Assembly: GCA_049512335.1 (NCBI GenBank)
Contig: JBEKXE010000083.1
Coordinates: 1-20,528 of the forward strand
DNA length: 20,528 nt
From: Lustribacter sp049512335
GTDB taxonomy: Bacteria > Vulcanimicrobiota > Vulcanimicrobiia > Vulcanimicrobiales > Vulcanimicrobiaceae
Direction: 5' to 3'
Below, piece after piece: positions 6,777-14,303 of the stretch. Within the stretch, counting starts at the first letter, position 1; every line of letters begins with the position of its first letter. Under the pieces are notes generated by a model. That model saw nothing but the letters and a program-made list of their open reading frames with translations, had not been told where the DNA came from and did no database searches. The position numbers and the translations under genes are program-made.

Positions 6777-7659
6777 ACCCGTCATCGGATTCTACGGTAC
6801 CGGCATCATGGGTAATCCCATGGTGAAGAACTTGCTCAAGGCCGGCTACACGGTCAACGTGTGGAACCGCACCGCGTCGAAACTCGCCGAGTTGATCGCG
6901 CTCGGCGCGAAAGCACCGGGCACCGCGCGCGACGTCGCCGCGCAGAGTGACATCTGCATCGCGATCTTCATGGGCCCCGAGCCGCTCGATGCGGTGATGG
7001 AGGGACCCGACGGCATCCTCGCCGGCCTCAAGCCCGGCAGCATCTTCATCGACATGGGCACGCACCCGCCGCGCAATGCCGTACGGCTGGCCGGCATTTT
7101 CGAGCAACACGGCGTCGATTCGCTCGACGCACCGGTGCGCGGCGGTGTGTGGGCCGCCGACGACGCGACGCTGCTCATCATGTGCGGCGGGAAGAAAGAA
7201 GCGTACGATCGCGCCCTGCCGGCGTTCCAAGCGATGGGCAACACGGTCGTGCACACCGGCCCGGCCGGTTCGGGGCAGATCGCGAAGGCCTGCCATCAGC
7301 TCGTCGTTGTCGTGACGATCGAGGCCGTGGCCGAAGCGCTGGCGCTGGCCGAGTCGTGGGGTGCCGATCAAGAACGCATTCGCGAGGTGATGATGGCCGG
7401 GCACTCGGCGAGCCCCGTGCTCGAACGGCAAGGCCGGCAAATGATCGACCGTGCGTTCTCGACCGGGCGGCCGATCCAGGACTACCTCAAGGACAGCCAG
7501 AGCATCACCGATGCACTGCGAGGGACGCAACTGCGGCTGCCGCTGGCCGAGACGGTGCTGCAACGCGTGCACGACCTCGTTGACGCGGGAAAGGGCGAGA
7601 TGAACGAGGCGTCGCTCTACCTCTTGCTCGGCGCCGATTCCGGGATGAGGAGCGTGTAG
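6769..7659 (+). CDS. 3-hydroxyisobutyrate dehydrogenase-family NAD(P) oxidoreductase 1
   Basis: This 296-residue beta-hydroxyacid dehydrogenase has an N-terminal Rossmann fold (IGFYGTGIMGNPMVKNL), the substrate-binding DAPVRGG at 120-126 and the catalytic segment GPAGSGQIAKACHQ with Lys173. The family motif is usually Lys-x-x-Asn; here it is Lys-x-x-His176. The family oxidises 3-hydroxy acids or reduces semialdehydes such as tartronate semialdehyde. I place the start at ATG 6769, directly before the conserved strand and overlapping the previous gene by 8 bp. A TTG at 6736 abuts a GGAGG, but that sequence belongs to the upstream coding region. It ends a plus-strand operon, and its last 43 bp overlap the end of the convergent paralogue. 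Confidence 0.9.
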   Translation: MDKPVIGFYGTGIMGNPMVKNLLKAGYTVNVWNRTASKLAELIALGAKAPGTARDVAAQSDICIAIFMGPEPLDAVMEGPDGILAGLKPGSIFIDMGTHPPRNAVRLAGIFEQHGVDSLDAPVRGGVWAADDATLLIMCGGKKEAYDRALPAFQAMGNTVVHTGPAGSGQIAKACHQLVVVVTIEAVAEALALAESWGADQERIREVMMAGHSASPVLERQGRQMIDRAFSTGRPIQDYLKDSQSITDALRGTQLRLPLAETVLQRVHDLVDAGKGEMNEASLYLLLGADSGMRSV

Positions 7660-8519
7660 AGCGCCATCTCGTCCCAGTCGCTGCCGCCGTTCTGCATGAT
7701 CGCGTACATGCGATCGAGCGCGTCGCGCGCGAACGGCGTCTCCAGTCCCGTGCCCTCGATCGTGCCCGCGAGATTCGTGCGGTCTTTCTCGTACATCCAC
7801 AAGGGCCGCCCGGGCGTGAAGTCGCCGCTGATGATCTTCCGCCCGTTGTTCTTCAGCAGTGGGCTCGCGGAAAGACCCGCGCTCAGCACATCGTAGAGCG
7901 CCGCCTGATCCGCACCGAATCGTTTTGCGATCGCGAACGCTTCAGCGATGCCTTGCAGCGTCACCGCGCAAATCATTTGATGGGCGAGCTTCGTCAGCTG
8001 GCCGCTGCCGGCTGCGCCGACGTATACGACGAGCTTCCCGACGCTTTGCAGCACCGGCAGCGCACGCTCGTAGGCGGCGCGTTCGCCGCCCACCGCAACG
8101 GTGAGCGCCCCCTCTTCGGCCGCCTTTACGCCGCCCTGCACGGGCGTGTCGAGTGCCGGAACGCCTTTTGCCGCGAAGCGCCCGGCGAGCCACTGCGCGT
8201 GGCGCGGCGGACCGGTCGCCATATCGATGAAGATGCTCCCCGAATGCACGCCGGCCAGAATGCCGTCCGGTCCGTCGAGCAACCCGTCGAGGTGCTCCGG
8301 AGCCATCAGCATCGCGATGACGACGTCGGTCGACGCGGCGAGCTCGCGGGGCGTCGCGGCCGCCGCCGCGCCGGCTGCAACCAAGTCGGCGTAGCGCGCG
8401 GGGGTGCGGTTCCAGACGGTGACCGGCCAACCGTTACGCAGTAAGTTGCGCACGATCGGCTGACCGATGTTGCCGGTGCCGATGAAGCCGATCTTCAACG
8501 ATTTGGCGTTGTCACTCAT
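7617..8519 (-). CDS. 3-hydroxyisobutyrate dehydrogenase-family NAD(P) oxidoreductase 2
   Basis: This 300-residue paralogue of the neighbouring reductase shows IGFIGTGNIGQPIVRNLL, DTPVQGG (124-130) and GAAGSGQLTKLAHQ with Lys177 followed by His180 instead of the family Asn. The second Rossmann signature has Ile where Met is usual. Compared with copy 1, the middle and C-terminal helices differ (SASPLLKNNGRKIISGDF, then WMYEKDRTNL), which suggests a different substrate. The ATG at 8519 has AAGG about 8 bases upstream. It is transcribed alone, divergently from the LivK-like gene, and the shared intergenic region carries a TAGA-N2-TCTA site 15-24 bases before this start codon. Inverted neighbouring paralogues could be an old inverted duplication. 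Confidence 0.9.
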   Translation of the reverse strand: MSDNAKSLKIGFIGTGNIGQPIVRNLLRNGWPVTVWNRTPARYADLVAAGAAAAATPRELAASTDVVIAMLMAPEHLDGLLDGPDGILAGVHSGSIFIDMATGPPRHAQWLAGRFAAKGVPALDTPVQGGVKAAEEGALTVAVGGERAAYERALPVLQSVGKLVVYVGAAGSGQLTKLAHQMICAVTLQGIAEAFAIAKRFGADQAALYDVLSAGLSASPLLKNNGRKIISGDFTPGRPLWMYEKDRTNLAGTIEGTGLETPFARDALDRMYAIMQNGGSDWDEMALYTLLIPESAPSKR

Positions 8520-8531
8520 AGGGCGCCTTCA

Positions 8532-8545
8532 GATAGAAGTCTAAC
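8532..8545. promoter_or_regulatory. Putative shared operator or promoter element, site 1
   Basis: GATAGAAGTCTAAC contains the near-palindrome TAGA-AG-TCTA (8534-8543); the minus strand reads TTAGACTTCTATC. It lies between the divergent HIBADH 2 and LivK-like genes. The minus-strand core TAGACTTCTA differs from sites 2 and 3 by one base. It could be an operator, or TAGACT could be the -10 box of the minus-strand gene. I see no clear -35. Confidence 0.45.
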
Positions 8546-8605
8546 TACTATCGCCATCACTCACGACGCAAGGCCAGCCGGCTCCTCTCGGAGGTAAGAG
8601 ATCGC

Positions 8606-9793
8606 ATGCCATTTTCCCGTTGGATCAAGGCCCTTGTTGCGAGCGCCGCCGTCGTTGCACTGTGCGTGCCGAACGCCGCGATCGGTGCCGAGCCGGTCGA
8701 GATTCCGACCATCCTCTCACTGACGGGAACCGGTGCGTTCGTCGGAACCGGGCAACAGCAATCGATCCAGCTCCTCGAGGCGGCGGTCAACAAGAACGGC
8801 GGGATCAACGGCCGGCCGGTGCACTTCGCCATCAAGGACGATCAGTCGAACCCGCAGGTGGCGATTCAACTCGCGCAAGCGGTGCTCGCGCAGAAATCCA
8901 ACGTGCTGCTCGGGCCGAGCATCACCGGCAGTTGCAACGCCGTGATTCCGCTGGTGTCGGCAAACGGCCCGGTGACCTATTGCCTCACGGCGGGCGCGGC
9001 GCCGGCGCCGGGCGGCTACGTGTTTGCAACGCTGACGCCCACTCCCGATCTGCTGGCGGTGGCGATGCGCTATTTCCACGACCGCGGCTGGAAGAAGATC
9101 GCCTACATCGTGCCGTCCGACGCCGGCGGCCAGGATGCGGAGAAAGGGATCAACGCGGCGAGCGACCTGCCGGAAAACAAAGGCATCGAGATCGTCGATC
9201 GCGAGCGGATCGGTCCGACGGACATCTCGGCCTCGGCGCAGATCGCGAAGATGCGCGCTGCCGCTCCCGACGCGGTGATCGCCTGGGCGACCGGCACGGT
9301 CGGCGGCACGATTCTGCACGGTTTCCACGACGCCGGCTGGGACGTGCCGGTGGTGCTCTCGCCCGGTAACATGACGTCGACGTTCGGCAAACAATTCGGC
9401 GCGTTTCTCACCGATCAGATGTTCATGCCGGCGATGAGCTACTTCGGCGGTCCCAGCGCCGTGGATGCGAAGACGCGCGCCGCGATCGCGCAAATCACCG
9501 CCGCCTACAAGGCGGCGAACCTCGTGCCCGACCAGATCGCGCTCAGCGCCTGGGATCCCGCATCGTTGCTGGTCGAGGTGTTGCGCCGTGCCGGCCCCGA
9601 TGCTTCACCGGCCAAGCTGCGCGACGCGTTGGCGAATCTGCGCGACTACGGCGGCGCGAACGGGCTCTACGATTTCGTCAAATATCCCCAGCGCGGCTTG
9701 GGTGCGCCGGCGGTGCTCGTGATCCGCTACGAACCCGGCAAAGACGACTACCTCCCGGTCAGCCGTTTGGGCGGTGCACCGCTTGTCCGCTGA
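8606..9793 (+). CDS. LivK-like branched-chain-type ABC substrate-binding protein
   Basis: This 395-residue periplasmic-binding protein type 1 is made for export: a Sec signal peptide spans about residues 1-27 (basic start, then VASAAVVALCVPNAAIGAE). The mature part shows IPTILSLTGTGAFVGTGQQQ, NKNGGINGRPVHFAIKDDQ, the hinge region and VIAWATGTVGGTILHGFHDA, typical of Leu/Ile/Val, urea and aromatic-acid binding proteins. GGAGG lies about 11 bases before the ATG. The next gene, OYE 2, overlaps its end by 20 bp, tying uptake to a reductase. No permease or ATPase gene is nearby, so it must use a transporter encoded elsewhere or act as a sensor protein. The ligand is unknown; association with aromatic-like catabolic genes suggests a carboxylated ring compound. 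Confidence 0.88.
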   Translation: MPFSRWIKALVASAAVVALCVPNAAIGAEPVEIPTILSLTGTGAFVGTGQQQSIQLLEAAVNKNGGINGRPVHFAIKDDQSNPQVAIQLAQAVLAQKSNVLLGPSITGSCNAVIPLVSANGPVTYCLTAGAAPAPGGYVFATLTPTPDLLAVAMRYFHDRGWKKIAYIVPSDAGGQDAEKGINAASDLPENKGIEIVDRERIGPTDISASAQIAKMRAAAPDAVIAWATGTVGGTILHGFHDAGWDVPVVLSPGNMTSTFGKQFGAFLTDQMFMPAMSYFGGPSAVDAKTRAAIAQITAAYKAANLVPDQIALSAWDPASLLVEVLRRAGPDASPAKLRDALANLRDYGGANGLYDFVKYPQRGLGAPAVLVIRYEPGKDDYLPVSRLGGAPLVR

Positions 9794-10943
9794 TGTAAGC
9801 GCGCTTTTCACGCCGTTCAGCGTGCGTGACCTGACGATCCCCAACCGCTTCACCATGTCGCCGATGAACCGCAACGCCTCGCCGAACGGCGTGCCGGGAG
9901 ACGACATGGCGCAGTTCTACCTGCGCCGCGTGGAAGGCGAATTCGGACTCATCTTTACCGGCGGAATCGCCATCGATCACCCGGCGGCGAGCGGCGTGTA
10001 CGTCGACCGGCCGTGCCAGGTTCCGCTGCTGCACACGCCGGAGTCGAAGGCCGGCTGGAAGCATGTCGTCGACGCGGTGCACGGCGGCGGCGGAAAGATC
10101 ATCGCGCAGCTGTGGCATTTGGGCGTCATGCGATTGCCCGGTACGGGATACTATCCGGATGCGCCGTCGTCGCGGCCCTCGGGCATCTACGGTCCGACGA
10201 CCCAGCCCTCGTTCGTCGATCCCGAAATGGCGGCACGCTTGAACGTGCCGGGCCCCGAGCTGACCGATGCCGAGATTCTCGAACTCATCGACGCGTACGC
10301 ACGCAGCGCCGGTCACGCGATCGAGGTGGGTTTCGACGGTGTCGAGGTTCACGGCGCGCAAGGCTATTTGCCCGACGCCTTCATGTGGGATGCAACGAAC
10401 GTGCGCACCGATCGCTGGGGCGGCAATCGCGCCGAGCGTACGCGGTTTGCGGCCGAGGTCGTGCGCGCGATTCGGCGCACGATCGGCGACAAACCGCTCT
10501 TCTTCCGCTTCTCGCAGTGGAAGCACCAGGACGTCGATGCGATGATCGCGCCGACGCCGGCCGATCTCGAGGAGATCCTCACGCCGCTCGTCGCAGCGGG
10601 CGTCGACGTGTTCGACGCCGGGCATTTCTATATCGATCGGCCGATGTACGCCGGGTCGCCGCTCAACCTCGCGGGCTGGGCGAAGAAGCTCACCGGTCTG
10701 CCGGCGATGGCCGTCGGTGCGGTCGGCCTCAGCGCCGGACAACACGATCCCGAGAAGCACGGTCCGCCGGAGGCGATCAACAACCTTGCGCCGGTCATCG
10801 CGAGCGTCGCGCGCGGCGAGTACGATTTGGTCGGCGTCGCACGTACGTCGCTCAACGACCCGGCGTTTCCGCACAAGATCCGTTCGGGCGAGCCGCTCGT
10901 GCCGTGGAACGGCGCGCGCCCGACGCACGGCGTCGGGAGCTAG
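9774..10943 (+). CDS. Old Yellow Enzyme-family NADH:flavin oxidoreductase 2
   Basis: This is a paralogue of the OYE at 4649, with the same length of 389 residues if the GTG at 9774 is used. That start aligns MHRLSADVSALFTPFSV with MQTSRSERIAQLFTPLTV in copy 1 and overlaps the preceding gene by 20 bp. Motifs are SPMNRN, QLWH (112-115), VEVHGAQGYLPDAF with His193, Gln196 and Tyr198, NVRTDRWGGN and a C-terminal YDLVGVARTSLND. The active-site partner of the His is normally His or Asn; Gln196 here is unusual and may change substrate or product positioning. No strong ribosome site precedes the GTG, so coupling to the LivK-like gene is likely. It ends one base before the end of the convergent epimerase gene. 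Confidence 0.88.
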   Translation: MHRLSADVSALFTPFSVRDLTIPNRFTMSPMNRNASPNGVPGDDMAQFYLRRVEGEFGLIFTGGIAIDHPAASGVYVDRPCQVPLLHTPESKAGWKHVVDAVHGGGGKIIAQLWHLGVMRLPGTGYYPDAPSSRPSGIYGPTTQPSFVDPEMAARLNVPGPELTDAEILELIDAYARSAGHAIEVGFDGVEVHGAQGYLPDAFMWDATNVRTDRWGGNRAERTRFAAEVVRAIRRTIGDKPLFFRFSQWKHQDVDAMIAPTPADLEEILTPLVAAGVDVFDAGHFYIDRPMYAGSPLNLAGWAKKLTGLPAMAVGAVGLSAGQHDPEKHGPPEAINNLAPVIASVARGEYDLVGVARTSLNDPAFPHKIRSGEPLVPWNGARPTHGVGS

Positions 10944-10944
10944 T

Positions 10945-11862
10945 TCACCCGGCCAGTTTCCGGCCGATCTTCCAGGCCGCGTAGGCGGCGGGCGCATCTT
11001 CCATGATGCCGCGATGCTTGGGCCACCAGCCCAGCATGCGGTTGGCCTTTTCGGACGTGATCAGCTCGTTCTGATCGAACCACGTGCTCGTGTTGTTGCC
11101 CTCCAGCGGGCCCTCGAACGTGATCGGTCCGGCGTAGCCGGCGACGCGCACGCAACGCGTCATCACGTCGACGCACTGCGGGTGCAGCGAGTCGGCGAGG
11201 TTGAAGAGCTCGCCGTCGATGCCGTGATCGGCTTGCGCGGCGAGCACGTACGCTTCGGCGAGATCCGCGATGTGAATCCACGACCAGGCCTTCTCTTTGT
11301 CGCCGCGGTACACGCCCTCGCCGCGTTCGCCCATTTCGAACCAGTCGGTAGCCTGACTGTTGAAACCGTCGTTCCCGTACATGAAACCGGGACGTACGAC
11401 GACGACGCCGGTCTGCTCGCCGTTGAGCGCGAGAGCCGCGCGTTCCATCTCGCGGCGGAAGGCCAGAAAGTGCTGCGGATTGGGTTCGGTCATCTCGTCC
11501 ATGATGCGTACGCCGGCTTTGCCGAAAATCGAGCAGCCGGTCGTGTAAATGAAGCGGCGGCGCGTTCCGGCGTGGTGCGTGAGACCGGCGATCGCGCCGA
11601 AGAGTGCCTGATCGGTCTCCTTCGGGCGCCGCTTGTCGAGCAACGCGTGGATGACCACGTGACTTGCTTCGAGGTGCTCGCGGTAGGTGTCGGGTTGCGA
11701 GACGTCACCGACCACCAGGTTCACTTCATGTAGGCGCAGGATGTTCAGACGCGGCTGTTCGGGATTGCGCACGAGCCCCGTGACGTGGTGGCCCGCGCCG
11801 GCGAGACGGATGGCGGCATAGTAACCGGCGAAACCACTTGCACCCGTAATAAAGATCCGCAT
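10945..11862 (-). CDS. NAD-dependent epimerase/dehydratase-like (extended SDR) protein with altered active site
   Basis: This 305-residue extended short-chain dehydrogenase has MRIFITGASGFAGYYAAIRL (glycine-rich NAD-binding loop), VVGDVSQP, FIYTTGCSIFGKAG and a C-terminal substrate domain (GGWW-like LGWWPKHRG). The family relies on Tyr-x-x-x-Lys. The equivalent stretch here is HFLAFRREMERA, giving Phe135 and Met139. Both catalytic residues are thus replaced, so it may not catalyse hydride transfer, or it may use another mechanism. Alternatively the alignment could be shifted; there is no other Tyr-x-x-x-Lys nearby. It is a single gene divergent from the cupin gene. The ATG at 11862 has no ribosome site; the TAGAGTTCTA element lies only 5 bases upstream, hinting at a leaderless message. 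Confidence 0.85.
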   Translation of the reverse strand: MRIFITGASGFAGYYAAIRLAGAGHHVTGLVRNPEQPRLNILRLHEVNLVVGDVSQPDTYREHLEASHVVIHALLDKRRPKETDQALFGAIAGLTHHAGTRRRFIYTTGCSIFGKAGVRIMDEMTEPNPQHFLAFRREMERAALALNGEQTGVVVVRPGFMYGNDGFNSQATDWFEMGERGEGVYRGDKEKAWSWIHIADLAEAYVLAAQADHGIDGELFNLADSLHPQCVDVMTRCVRVAGYAGPITFEGPLEGNNTSTWFDQNELITSEKANRMLGWWPKHRGIMEDAPAAYAAWKIGRKLAG

Positions 11863-11866
11863 ATCA

Positions 11867-11879
11867 TTAGAACTCTATC
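11867..11879. promoter_or_regulatory. Putative shared operator or promoter element, site 2
   Basis: TTAGAACTCTATC (core TAGAACTCTA 11868-11877; minus strand TAGAGTTCTA) lies in the 63-bp gap between the divergent epimerase and cupin genes. Its core is identical to that of site 3. On the minus strand, TAGAGT sits 9 bases before the epimerase ATG, the place of a -10 box in leaderless genes. Confidence 0.45.
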
Positions 11880-11925
11880 ATTGCGGTTCGGCCGTGTCCA
11901 GATGGTCGACGATCGAGGAGCAGGA

Positions 11926-12303
11926 ATGGACGAAGTTGAGATCATCGCGGAGCGCTTCGCCGACCGCCCGAAAACGGACCCGAACCAGCGCATCTTCACC
12001 ATTGCGGACAGCATCAAGGTCGGCGAGAAGTATCAGCGTGCCGGACGCATGTACGTGGGCGATGAGTTCCGGGCAACGGTCATCACGCTTTCGCCGGGCC
12101 AGGCGCAAACGGTGCACCTGCACCCGGACACGTCGCACGCATGGTTTATCGTGTCGGGCAGCGGCCTCGTCACGATGGAGAACGGCCGCAAGGAGCGGAT
12201 CGAAGCCGGTCAGTTCGCCGTGCACCCGCGCAATTCGGTGCACGGCATCACCAACGACCGGGACGATAACCTCACCTACATCGCGCTGTCGATCGGCGCG
12301 TAA
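11926..12303 (+). CDS. Small single-domain cupin protein
   Basis: This 125-residue protein has a single cupin barrel. Motif 1 includes VHLHPDTSHAWFIVSGSG with His64, His66 and His71, and motif 2 includes FAVHPRNSVHGITN with His106, so a metal site is likely, with His in place of the usual Glu of motif 1. Such cupins act as dioxygenases, isomerases or decarboxylase accessories in catabolic clusters; the reaction cannot be deduced. The ATG at 11926 follows GAGGAG by 5 bases. It is the only plus-strand gene in this interval, divergent from the epimerase, and ends 3 bases before the end of the convergent binding-protein gene. Confidence 0.85.
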   Translation: MDEVEIIAERFADRPKTDPNQRIFTIADSIKVGEKYQRAGRMYVGDEFRATVITLSPGQAQTVHLHPDTSHAWFIVSGSGLVTMENGRKERIEAGQFAVHPRNSVHGITNDRDDNLTYIALSIGA

Positions 12304-12306
12304 CGG

Positions 12307-13299
12307 CTAAACCGGCCGGAGCAGTTCCCTGGCGTCGAAGGTCGCGGGGATCTGTTTGTATTTCACCATCAGGTCGATCACGGGCTGCAGCGCGTTCGGG
12401 TCGAACGCGGTTGCGGAGAAGCCGTGCCGCATGTCGGTTGCGGTCTTCAGGTCGAGCCGCATCAGCGGCGCCACCAGCGGCAGCGTTTCGGCGACGTGCG
12501 TATTGGCGTAGTTGTTTCCCGCTTCGAGAATTTTGCCGAAGCGGATGACCGCTTCTTTGTTCTTGCTCGCGAAATCGCGTGTGGAGAACGACACGACCTC
12601 GAGAATCGGACGCGAGTAACCGGACAGCTCGTCGACGAAATAGCGGATCTTGCCGGCTTTGATGCCTGCCGACATCGCCGGTTCGCCCATCAGCCCGGCA
12701 TCGATGCGGCCCGATTCGAGCGCCGGTGCGACCGCCGCGAACGGCAGCTCGACCCACTTCAGCGTATTCGCGTTGCCGCCCGCATTGTCGACGAGCGAAC
12801 GCAGCCCGAGCGACGCGATCGAACCGACGCCGGTCGAACTGACGATCTTGCCCTGGAGGTCGGAGACGGTCTTCAGCGGAGAATCGGCGGCGACGCAGAT
12901 GCCGGCGGTGAGTTCTTGCGGCCGGTGAAACAGGCCCGGCGCGACGAGATAGAACGGCAGCCCGTGCGAGTACGCGGCGATCACCGACGTGACGCTGGCT
13001 TTGCCCACGTCGGCGGCGCCGCCGACGATGCTCTCGGCCACGTCGACGCCGCTCACCGACGGGACGAGCTGCACGTCGAGTCCGGCCTGCTTGAACATGC
13101 CGCTGCTTTGCGCGTAGAGGTAGCCCCGCAGATCGTCGGCGATGCTCGTCACGAAACGGATCGTCAACGGCTCGGCGGCGCGTAGGACGTGCGGAAACGC
13201 CGCCGTTGTGACGGCCGCGGCGGTCCCGGCCAGAAAAGCTCGGCGCGAAGGCGTTGCGGGTGCTACTTCGGGCGCCAGTTGTGTGCGAGTTTGTCCCAC
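12307..13299 (-). CDS. NitT/SsuA-type ABC substrate-binding protein with Tat signal
   Basis: This 330-residue periplasmic-binding protein type 2 belongs to the NMT1/SsuA-like family (nitrate, sulfonate, thiamine precursor and aromatic acid binders). A twin-arginine signal is visible (SRRAFLAGTAAAVTTAAFPH), suggesting folded export. The mature part has IRFVTSIADDLRGYLYAQ, GMFKQAGLDVQLVPS, LQGKIVSSTGVGSIASLGLR and RIDAGLMGEP. The start is a GTG at 13299 that overlaps the VOC gene by 37 bp; no later start lies before the twin arginines. It is last in a five-gene minus-strand operon. It is a relative of the broken gene at 2011-2953 and may be the functional copy of a duplicated uptake component. 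No cognate permease or ATPase is in view. Confidence 0.87.
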   Translation of the reverse strand: MGQTRTQLAPEVAPATPSRRAFLAGTAAAVTTAAFPHVLRAAEPLTIRFVTSIADDLRGYLYAQSSGMFKQAGLDVQLVPSVSGVDVAESIVGGAADVGKASVTSVIAAYSHGLPFYLVAPGLFHRPQELTAGICVAADSPLKTVSDLQGKIVSSTGVGSIASLGLRSLVDNAGGNANTLKWVELPFAAVAPALESGRIDAGLMGEPAMSAGIKAGKIRYFVDELSGYSRPILEVVSFSTRDFASKNKEAVIRFGKILEAGNNYANTHVAETLPLVAPLMRLDLKTATDMRHGFSATAFDPNALQPVIDLMVKYKQIPATFDARELLRPV

Positions 13300-13829
13300 G
13301 GGGCAAGCCGTTCGCCTTTCGCGCGCGGCGGAATCTTGTCGGCCGGAAACGGCTGCCAGGTGACGACTTCCAGATTATTGCCGTCGATGTCGCGGAAGTA
13401 CACCGATACGGCGCTGGCCTCACCGTGCGTGCGCGGACCCGCGTACGGGATGCCTTCGCGCTCGAGGTGTGCGGCGAATGCGAGCACCCCTTCGGGCGTC
13501 GTCTCGAAGGCCCAATGCGGATTCATGTTCTCGCTCTTGGGATTGGTGACGTCGGGATAACTGCGCCGGTCTTCTTGCTCGACGAGCTCGACCATCACCG
13601 GGCCGACGTGATAGAAGATGTGGCGGTTCTTGTTGCGGGCCCGCTCCTCGTCCGAAAAGCCGGCGCGATAGAACTCTTCGCCGCCCAGAATCTGCTCGAA
13701 GAACTTCCCCGACAGTTCCGGATCGCGCGCCGGCAGACCGAAATGGTCGCAGCTGGTCAGCCCGAAGCGGTTGGTCCGCGGCTGGTGGCGCTCGTTGTGG
13801 CCGTAGCTCGGCCGGGCTAGCGTTTCCAT
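13263..13829 (-). CDS. VOC (glyoxalase/extradiol dioxygenase-like) family protein
   Basis: This 188-residue vicinal-oxygen-chelate protein has two beta-alpha-beta-beta-beta modules. The first has CDHFGLPARDPELSGKFFEQ, the second NPHWAFETTPEGVLAFAAHL and VYFRDIDGNNLEVVTW. Candidate metal ligands are His29, His105 and Glu154, the standard His-His-Glu arrangement. The C-terminal 30 residues (PFPADKIPPRAKGERLAPWD onward) are an extension beyond the core fold. Members include ring-cleavage dioxygenases, glyoxalase I and isomerases; in this setting ring cleavage or an isomerase/lyase step is plausible but unproven. It sits between the carboxymuconolactone decarboxylase-like gene (57-base gap) and the Tat-binding-protein gene (37-bp overlap). 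The ribosome site is weak. Confidence 0.85.
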   Translation of the reverse strand: METLARPSYGHNERHQPRTNRFGLTSCDHFGLPARDPELSGKFFEQILGGEEFYRAGFSDEERARNKNRHIFYHVGPVMVELVEQEDRRSYPDVTNPKSENMNPHWAFETTPEGVLAFAAHLEREGIPYAGPRTHGEASAVSVYFRDIDGNNLEVVTWQPFPADKIPPRAKGERLAPWDKLAHNWRPK

Positions 13830-13886
13830 AGTGGTCGGCTTGGCGCCGCGCGGGCTGCGCTCCTGGCCCGCGCCGCGGATCTCAGC

Positions 13887-14294
13887 CTAGGACGGCTTCT
13901 TTTTGTCCATCTCCGCGAAGAAGTCGGTGATGACGATGTCGGCCTCGCGAGCGAGCGGGTGGCCGCAATACTGGGTCATCTGGAAGACGATCTCTTTGAT
14001 CTCGACGCGCGTGAGGCCGGCGTAGAGCGCCACTTGCAGGTGCGAACGCAGCGCCGCCGGCGCGTTCTGCGCGATGTCGTTGGTCAGCAGAACGATGGCC
14101 CGGTCGCGCAGCGAGAGCTGCGGGCGCTGGAACATGAAGCCGAACAGGATCGCGGTCGAAAAGTCGTTGCGGTCCGGGTCGCCGGCCGCGACCGCCTCGG
14201 CGTGCCGCTTGCGGGCGGTGGCGACCCACTCGTCGCCCATGATCTTGCCCATGAACGCAACGCCGCGCTCGTAGAGCTCCTCGCTTAGCATCAT
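13887..14294 (-). CDS. Carboxymuconolactone decarboxylase (CMD)-family protein
   Basis: This 135-residue all-helical protein has family features: LYERGVAFMGKIMGDEWVA near the start, RDRAIVLLTNDIAQNAPAAL, then RSHLQVALYAGLTRVEIKEI and QYCGHPLA. It has no Cys-x-x-Cys, so it is closer to the decarboxylase (PcaC) type than to AhpD peroxidases. PcaC decarboxylates 4-carboxymuconolactone in the protocatechuate branch of the beta-ketoadipate pathway. The ATG at 14294 has GAGGAG about 6 bases upstream, and that site overlaps the stop region of the preceding gene (9-base gap), so the two are co-translated. It follows the dihydroxyphthalate decarboxylase-like gene in the operon, in keeping with an aromatic acid route. 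Confidence 0.87.
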   Translation of the reverse strand: MMLSEELYERGVAFMGKIMGDEWVATARKRHAEAVAAGDPDRNDFSTAILFGFMFQRPQLSLRDRAIVLLTNDIAQNAPAALRSHLQVALYAGLTRVEIKEIVFQMTQYCGHPLAREADIVITDFFAEMDKKKPS

Positions 14295-14303
14295 CCAAAC
14301 TCC

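Noticed and set aside
9759..10997. 412-codon minus-strand frame opposite OYE 2
   Set aside because: Same type of antisense shadow; no domain, and it covers the end of the real epimerase gene.
13667..13678. GATAGAACTCTT, a near match to the shared intergenic element
   Set aside because: It lies inside the VOC gene and encodes Glu-Phe-Tyr-Arg on the minus strand; position 10 of the core differs. I treat it as chance, but it shows that near matches can arise from common codons and lowers confidence in the element.
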